Source: Apostichopus parvimensis
Taxonomy: Eukaryota; Echinodermata; Holothuroidea; Aspidochirotida; Stichopodidae
DNA: 37,585 nt
Reading direction: 5' to 3'
Assembly (NCBI GenBank): GCA_000934455.1
Contig: KN889777.1
Location: 17,105-54,689, forward strand
Under the pieces are notes generated by a model that was given only the letters and a program-made list of their open reading frames with translations, did no database searches and was not told the origin of the DNA. Numbering within the stretch: position 1 is the stretch's first letter; every line of letters begins with the position of its first letter. Shown here in pieces: positions 31,901-37,585 of the stretch. Both the position numbers and the translations under genes were made by a program.

Positions 31901-34900
31901 TATTCTGATTCATTCCCCCGAACCTGATTTTGTGGCCTATATTACAGTAAAATACGTCCAACCAAAATATTGTATCACTTAAACTGTAGCTTTAACAAGA
32001 ACAGCTATTAATGGTCTTAGTTTAAGGCTGACCTGTAGGAAAGTCATTGTGACCTGTAGATGTGAGAATCATTTCACCCTTGGAAAATGTCCAAATGGAG
32101 AACACCTTTTTCACAATAATGCATTTCTTTAGAATACTGACATGAAAACGAAAATTTCAATTATAATTCAAAGTAGTGGAGTAATTTTCGGCCCGCACTG
32201 GATTACTAACATGTATATATCATGAAACGTACTGTCTGTGTTCTGGGTATTGTTCCCTCTTCTCTTAATCCTGAGCAACTACTCAAGTGTGGTACAGTAT
32301 ATTTGCTACAGTATGTTGTAATTTCAGTTATTGTACAGTACTGTAGCATCACAAAAAGCAAGTGGCTCATTCATCATCTTACAAAGTTTGAGAGGGAGAG
32401 AAGGACTTAAAATTCAGTGAACAATACCTATTTCGCAAAAGGCATCCTCTTCCCTTTGTCCAACTATCTATTGTAATATAATAAGATACCATGGATACTG
32501 TAACAGCTCGGGGAAATGCTAAGTTCTGTCCAGTGGCGGAGCTAGGGGTATTGGTCAGGGGGGGCGAGAATGGTCTGTAAGGGCGCTTTCAACACTATCT
32601 AAGCGGAGCGCCACCACGAGTTGGCGCGGAGCGTACAGAAATTTTTTGAGTAACGATACTCCCTAGATCGCCGGAAATGACCCTTTCTGGGCCTTGCTAA
32701 TTTGCAGATAAACGAAGAATAAATAGCCATTAGAGCATTTTGTCAGAAAATTACACCAACAAACTGTGACAAATGTCAATAGCGCAATAAAAAAGTCAAT
32801 AATCGCGAATAAGTAAAAAGTGGTAAAAAGCTGAAAAGGGCGCCAGCCGTCCATTTGAGTCCGTCAGGGGGGGCATTCGCCCCCCCTGACTGTATGGACG
32901 CTCCGCTACTGGTTCTGTCCTTGAGTATATATAGGATTTTATGAGTTTGTGTGGTTGTTGTCTTCATCATTCTAACTTCTAAGCAAGAGTGAGGGTAGGG
33001 GTGGGGGATTTAGGATGGATGGGCAGGATATGTGTCATTTCATGGGTGCAGTGAAATGTTGAAATGATGGTCCGATTTTTTTAGATCATGGATCAAGCCA
33101 TCCCCTGTTATGCGGAGTCAAAACAAATATACCTGGAATGCTGTATGTGTGTTGAGAATTTAAATTTATGTGAACCCAACCTGTACAGTATCCGCATATA
33201 ACTAGTCCCTATGCAATTAAATTCAGATACCCACATGTATACTGCTAAGTTAAGCTCACTGCATGCTTGTACTGTACAGTACAGTATTTGCTTAACTAAT
33301 CAGACAGCTATTCTTTTTCAGCGAGTCTTTCGATGGAAATAATTGGCAAATTAACTTAATGGACTGTATTAACTACCAGGCTTAGTTGCTAGATATTGTC
33401 ATGTGCTGCACAACTTCCTTCACGTTGCAACATGTAAGATGTTTATTCTGAGTGTCTGCCAGTGATACTGTAGCCAGTAGCATCTGCTTATCTTGATTTA
33501 TTTTCTATAAAGCTAAAACTGAGAAATTTCCTTTACTCTTAAACAAACATTGAAGTGGGCTCCTTAGTACTTCAATAAGCATGAGTCTACCTTCTTCAAA
33601 CAACTCCACCCCCCCATGGCCTTCTTCACCTCTCTCCCCCCCCCCCAAAAAAAAAATAAAGGGGTGAGGTGATAAGTACATATTCACTTCAAAATGGAGG
33701 CATGTTTCAGCTCAATATGTTTTCTGTCAACAATTTGTAAACATTTCTTCTACCATACTGTATGGCTAGAATCGGCTACAGTAGAATCCACTACCTTATA
33801 AAGTTGTAACGTGGCTTTAAAACAAATTTGCATGACACAATAAATGTTAGCACATGTATTCACTTTGTACAATGTAAACTGTTCTGTAAGCACATGGAGA
33901 GAACAAATAGTTTCACCTGTTCTAATCTCTCTAAAAATCTCCAATCTTTCTAAAAAGCAAAATAAAACCAAGACTATTTTTGTCCAGATCTGATGAACTG
34001 AATTCTCGAGGGATGGATTTAGTGTGTAAAAATAACTAAAATCATTCCAAATATAGTTTGCCAGTTCTAAAAGTATCTGTCTGGAATATGATAAAGTACA
34101 AACATGTGTACAGCATATATCAGTACTAAAGTGACAATATCAGGGAGTTTCATGGATTACGAGAGATGCGCAGATTCTTTCTTTGGGATTTCGAGAAGGT
34201 GTGATAGGATTATAAAAGTAGGATTAGATGGGGAGGGATTAGACACAGGATAAAGCCCCAGGCAAACTCTGATTCACCTGTCTAACTCTAGACTTTCTAG
34301 ACTAAATTTTTGTAGACTAACTCTAGACAATCCCCTGTAGGGACATGTCTCACTCTAGACATGTCCCTACAGGGGATTGAATCCTTAGGTAGCCGTCCTG
34401 ACCTAGTACGTAGCAGCAGAGAGAGAGACTGTGGATGCAACACCTTCACACCATTCAACCTCATGGGCTCAACATTCAGAAAGGACATGACTAACCTTTC
34501 TTCTGCTCTCACCCCCACCCCCCCTTCCATATCCCCTTGTATCCCCTCTGTCTCCCCTCTTCCAGAAGCTCTCTTCAACCTGTTTTATTTGTATTGATTT
34601 ATTTATTTTTTCCCAACTCTTTTCTGTCTTTGTCTTTCTCTAGTCTACTCCCTACCCTCTTCCCTTAATCATGGAGGTAAAAACATTTGGTTTCTTTCTT
34701 CTCTCCACCCTTTGTCAACTAATCCTCTTACATCTATCTCTTATTGTGTTCACCCTGCTCATAAACCTATCTGTATTCTGGGCAAGTATTTGTCCCTTCT
34801 GTTACCGTAACTTGTCATTCAGCCTCTGAAGAAGATCCTGCTAGGATAGAAACATCAGGCCCTCATACTTTTACACATTCTAGATTTTTTTGTTATATAT

Positions 34901-37286
34901 TTAGGATACTCGTGAAGATAGTTTGCTGTCTGTCGAAGTCAGGTCAACAAATGAACTTGAATATGTACAGTACCCGTAGACTTCACAAGGCTCTTGATTC
35001 GTCATAAACTGTTCATGCTGCGATAAGGAACATGGGTCTTAACTTTCATTGATGCAAAAGAAGAAATTGAAGAAAGTATGTATCCCTTAGTGAAGCAGGA
35101 TTCAGGAAGTTCTCATAAACTTATTGAAAGGAAAAAAGCAAATGTTGTCTGGAGATAACATTTGGCAATTAGACATGAGAGTCTGCACCTGTATTGGCAC
35201 CTGTTGCAGGAAAACATTAATTAAGAGTGTATGATATGGTGAAAGATTTCATTACGATTTACTAGGTCATACAAATTACATAATTAGTTGTCATGTTTCA
35301 TATTTGCTTTACTGTATGTCAAACATAATTATCAGGCCGTCTCCTTTCTTATAGCTAGTACTGTAGACCATGTTGTACTGTAGTGTACCTAATGTGTTAT
35401 AGAATTTTCTCTGGATGAAAAAGCCCCACCTTACTTTGGCCGGCCTGGGATTGAAACAACGATCTCCCAGATGCTAGGTTTTCAATATTACTTCTGTAGC
35501 TTACACTGGCTTTACATGTATCCAGCCGACCATAGCACTTTTACAATTAGTTTTACTTTGGTAGATAGAATTAACCAGTTCTTAAATGAAACTTACATTT
35601 GCCCCTAATTGTTATGCAAATTGTCAGGTTACTGTAAGGCTTTGTTGACTATGCTGTAAAATTGTTGTACAATAGTCGTCCCACACTTAGTTAGGATAAG
35701 TGTTGATGTTAGATAGCTTGCTGCATTGGTAATTGTTCATTAATTATGATGTAACAAAATTTATGCTTAAATGAACCAAACTATATTTAAATCTTGTGTG
35801 TTTAAAGCACTAGCACATGTATAATTGCTTGTGGTGGAAAAATAGATTATGTTGAATTTGACAGGGGTACAGTAGGAGCTGCCTACAGTACAACAGTTGC
35901 ATTTCCATGTTCTTGTATCTAGACAACATTTGGTACTGTACCTTCACTGATTCAACACATGTACAAGAGAAGGTTATAAATAGGCAAGAAGTTGTTTCTG
36001 TTCACCATCTACTGTAGTTAGACCTGATTTTTTTTTTGTTTTGTTGCAAGTACCATACAGTAGCTGCAGTATACTGTAGGTGCAGTATAATATGTACAAA
36101 TGTACAGTAGTACTGTAGTACACACAATATAAGTAACAGCTGTGTTTTCTTATCTACAGCACTATACTTACTAATACAGTAGTTGGTAACCCGGTACGGC
36201 ATCATAGTCTGATACAGTACAGTAGCTCATGTATGTATACTGTATGTTGAGTTTCCTCTTCCGTACCTGTCCAGCTTGCTTGTTTCCTTATTAAATGGAC
36301 TGATGTCAATGTTCAGATATTTTGGGTCATTATTTAGAACTGTAAGTCAAAGTTAGCCGAGCAGTACTGTCAGAATAAAACCTGGAAAATTAATGTATAG
36401 TATACAATGCATTAGTAACTAGCAGTACTATATAATCCGTACATTAAACAGCATACATTTTACAGTATAAACCACAGGAATATTGTCTACAGAGCTAATT
36501 GTGAATACAAGTTAATAAAGTCATAACTGCTTTTTAAAAAAAGTATAATTATTTTGATTTATATTTCAAACTACAAGATTCCTTTCCTTAAGTATATATG
36601 TACATGTACAAGGATTTACAGTGTACTATAGGAAGTAGCAAGTTCTCACTATACTTAGTGTACATGTGTACCGTACCCTGTGTGTATAGCAGTTCAAGCG
36701 CCATTTTCTCGGAATTTGGCAGAATGAAATATAAATGCCAACCTTTTGGTATTGAGTTTGTCTGGAATTGAAGTGTGAATATTTCTTGGCTTAATATAAT
36801 TTGATTCAAGTAGAGTTGTGAACCGAAGTTTTTTTTTTCATTTTTGTGAAACTTTTTTGTCGATCGGGTGAGAGTTGGCTTACAAATATAGAAATGTGGC
36901 ACTGTAGTTTGAATGTCCAGTGGAACATTTTTACCAAATTACCTTCTAGATAAACCTAAATACAATATGCATACAGAGTACAATAAGTTGTAGATATGTT
37001 TAAGAAAATGTGGATCTTTTCATTATACAGTGGTGGTGTATTATTTTATTTATTTGGTGGAAAAGTAAACATGAATTTTTATTAGATTTATGATGAATAT
37101 ACATATGTGACATTATTAAGTACCATTCTTGTCATTTTTGTACTTAGTGCTGTACAGTACTGTACCTCTCTAATGGTGGTGAATATTATGTTTTTATTTT
37201 GTTTTTGTCTTACAGTATGTTGGATGTCTTGAGGTTAAGCAATCAACAAGGACACTTCCATTTGAAGTCAGAGGACAAGTCACAAA
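28787..37286 (+). CDS. SHC: SHC-family adaptor protein, 5' two coding exons (p52-type start, partial)
   Basis: SHC adaptors bind phosphotyrosine on activated receptor tyrosine kinases through an N-terminal PTB and a C-terminal SH2 domain, and link them to Grb2-Ras signalling. Exons here are 28787-28954 and 37216-37286, joined in phase 0. The first reads DDLWTRTGTFINKPVHGWLH and continues PEEKLKHGGICYGVR; the second starts YVGCLEVKQSTRTLPFEVRG. This matches, in order, the p52 SHC1 segment EEWTRHGSFVNKP..GWLHP and then RYMGCVEVLQSMRALDF..R.QVTR. The ATG at 28787 is preceded by an in-frame TGA at 28775, so it is the start of the p52-like form; a p66-like extension cannot be read into it. The remaining PTB, CH1 and SH2 exons lie right of the window. 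Vertebrate paralogue (SHC1-4) cannot be assigned. Confidence 0.9.
28966..29285 (-). mobile_element. tRNA-derived SINE, minus strand
   Basis: On the minus strand TGGTAAAGTTGG (29257-29268) matches a box A and GGTTTGAGTCC (29213-29223) a box B, 34 bp apart as in a tRNA. The body runs to about 28970 and ends gcgctttataaatcctgca followed by tattattatcat-type short repeats, the 3' end style of several marine-animal SINEs. Length is about 320 bp. Target-site duplications were not resolved. It lies 12 bp inside the large SHC intron. Confidence 0.8.
30110..30660. mobile_element. Possible pogo-like transposon remnant
   Basis: The right side ends gttcggataaaaaggag and TTTTACTGTA (to 30656), whose reverse complement TACAGTAAAACTCC resembles the end seen at 7994. 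The left side contains ggttattcggataacgg near 30171-30187, another cggata block, after a T9/G11 run. The 41-bp tandem duplication lies between them. No transposase was found and the ends do not form a clean pair. Confidence 0.3.
30278..30359. repeat. Perfect 41-bp tandem duplication
   Basis: Positions 30278-30318 and 30319-30359 are identical, each starting gtatatattgttttctgtta. Perfect identity implies a recent event. Confidence 0.95.
31685..31850. repeat. Irregular short tandem repeats (agaaatag units)
   Basis: Units of 11-13 bp such as agaaataggtt and agaaatagctat recur about ten times, flanked by two to three copies of ataaggaagcaag. Confidence 0.8.
32531..32911. mobile_element. Non-autonomous hAT-type DNA transposon (MITE), 381 bp
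   Basis: The element starts CAGTGGCGGAGC and ends GCTCCGCTACTG, imperfect terminal inverted repeats. Both sides share a second block, GTCAGGGGGGGCGA, further in. It is flanked by an exact 8-bp direct repeat GTTCTGTC (32523-32530 and 32912-32919), the target-site length of hAT elements. A G7/C7 inverted repeat near the right end (about 32865-32890) can form a hairpin. No transposase is encoded. It sits in the SHC intron. Confidence 0.9.
34328..34379. repeat. Perfect 23-bp inverted repeat with a 6-nt loop
   Basis: Arms 34328-34350 and 34357-34379 are exact reverse complements; the left arm begins caatcccctgtagggacatg. The loop is cactct. It follows several tagacta/ctctagac words (34291-34327). 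The simplest explanation is a transposon or retroelement hairpin. No miRNA-like mismatches are present. Confidence 0.9.
34815..34865 (+). other. Conserved-looking hairpin motif of probable retroelement origin
   Basis: The core cctctgaagaagatcctgct continues aggatagaaacatcaggc. ATCCT/AGGAT form an inner stem with a GCT loop, GCCT/AGGC an outer stem, and the CTGAAGAAG/AGAAACATC segments face each other. I associate similar CTGAAGAAG...GAAAC phrases with retroelement 3' regions in marine invertebrates, but from memory only. The preceding 34380-34700 is pyrimidine-rich and has a short open frame without recognised domains. Confidence 0.3.
35405..35535 (-). mobile_element. Possible second tRNA-related repeat, minus strand
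   Basis: On the minus strand a box-B-like TGTTTCAATCC precedes cccaggccggcc (about 35438-35458). A box-A-like TGGTCGGCTGG lies about 65 bp before it, too far for a plain tRNA. This may be a SINE remnant with an insertion or coincidence. Confidence 0.3.
37216..37286 (+). CDS. SHC: SHC second coding exon
   Basis: A 71-nt exon following gtcttacag and ending ACA-AA/gtaagt in phase 2. It encodes YVGCLEVKQSTRTLPFEVRG and QVT, the first beta strand and turn of the PTB domain. Its separation from the previous exon exactly between the Arg and Tyr of the (V)RYxGC motif leaves no room for a missing coding exon. Confidence 0.9.
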
Positions 37287-37585
37287 GTAAGTACGAAAGA
37301 ATGTCTGCATGCACCCGGACAGGTTTTCTTCTTCATTAATTGGCGGTTAACCTTAATTAGCATTAATTGACAGAGGAACAGAGAGCCCAGCATAAAGGAG
37401 TCTTGGATGGATGTGTGAATCTTCTTAAAACAGACTTTGATTAAACTTGAAGTGTACTAGAGTATCTCTCTTATACCAGTCACAGCACTATAATCTCTCA
37501 TATATCTAATCTACAAGTTGGTAAAAATTTACCGTACTGTACTTCTCAATCTCTTTCTTCCCCCCCCCCCCCCCCCCCCCAAAAC
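37287..37585 (+). other. Start of next SHC intron, ending in a poly-C run
   Basis: The intron opens with gtaagt. Nothing is recognised until an uninterrupted run of about 20 C at 37561-37580, at the right edge of the window. Confidence 0.6.

Larger units (their letters stand above)
28955..37215 (+). other. SHC: Large SHC intron
   Basis: An 8261-bp phase-0 intron bounded by gtaagt and cttacag. It contains the SINE, the pogo-like fragment, the 41-bp duplication, the hAT MITE, the perfect hairpin and numerous TACTGTA/TACAGTA palindromic words. I found no further exon; the protein alignment across it is gapless. Stretches not listed separately (29290-30100, 32930-34290, 34870-35400, 35540-37200) are AT-rich with nothing else recognised. 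Confidence 0.7.

Noticed and set aside
34823..34855. Hammerhead ribozyme
   Set aside because: The CTGAAGA and GAAAC strands are present, but the NUH cleavage triplet, the third stem and a clean closing pair of stem II are missing.
36588..36902. Minus-strand 104-residue open frame
   Set aside because: AT-rich composition, no motif, within the SHC intron. Its length is not unusual for AT-rich DNA read on six frames.

Overview
The window is animal nuclear DNA: AT-rich, with small exons bounded by GT/AG introns, minisatellites in introns, tRNA-derived SINE pieces and a non-autonomous hAT-type transposon. Nothing in it looks prokaryotic. The proteins are clear bilaterian orthologues, and the mix of protein sequence, SINE tail and transposon ends suggests a marine deuterostome such as an echinoderm. 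That placement is an inference; the gene identities are much firmer.

Positions 1072-15954 (+ strand) hold the 3' seventeen exons of a cytosolic carboxypeptidase 1 gene (AGTPBP1/CCP1/Nna1), a tubulin deglutamylase. I joined the exons by splice sites and homology. They add up to 3065 nt that stay open from the first split codon to the TGA, encoding about 1020 residues. They cover the end of the N-terminal armadillo-like region, an acidic linker, a long exon with a Ser/Lys-rich basic insert, the CCP N-domain, and a full M14 catalytic domain with its HxxE, NR, second zinc His and catalytic Glu motifs. The 5' exons lie left of the window. Two introns carry partial copies of neighbouring exons: one is open and splice-phase compatible, the other is decayed.

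Positions 15955 to about 19100 look like a long 3' UTR, with a 115-bp minisatellite (about 6.6 copies), a diverged 200-bp duplication and a good polyadenylation signal at 19092. From 19385 to 19806 lies a C-rich 17-bp minisatellite. The stretch 19.8-28.4 kb is mostly intergenic or 5' non-coding. It contains a CpG-richer patch at 22.5-22.95 kb with a candidate two-exon micro-ORF that may mark a promoter.

Positions 28787-37286 (+) hold the first two recognised coding exons of a SHC-family adaptor (p52-type start and beginning of the PTB domain), split by an 8.3-kb intron. That intron holds a SINE, a 381-bp hAT-type MITE with an exact 8-bp target-site duplication, a perfect 23-bp-arm hairpin, a perfect 41-bp tandem duplication and many copies of the word TACTGTA/TACAGTA. 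The rest of SHC lies right of the window.

The two genes have no obvious functional link; they are simply adjacent in the same orientation. I found no convincing new multi-gene system. The best leads are the duplicated CCP1 exon, a possible 243-nt in-frame exitron that would remove the basic insert, the higher-order minisatellite beside that exon, and the palindromic word enrichment across the SHC locus.
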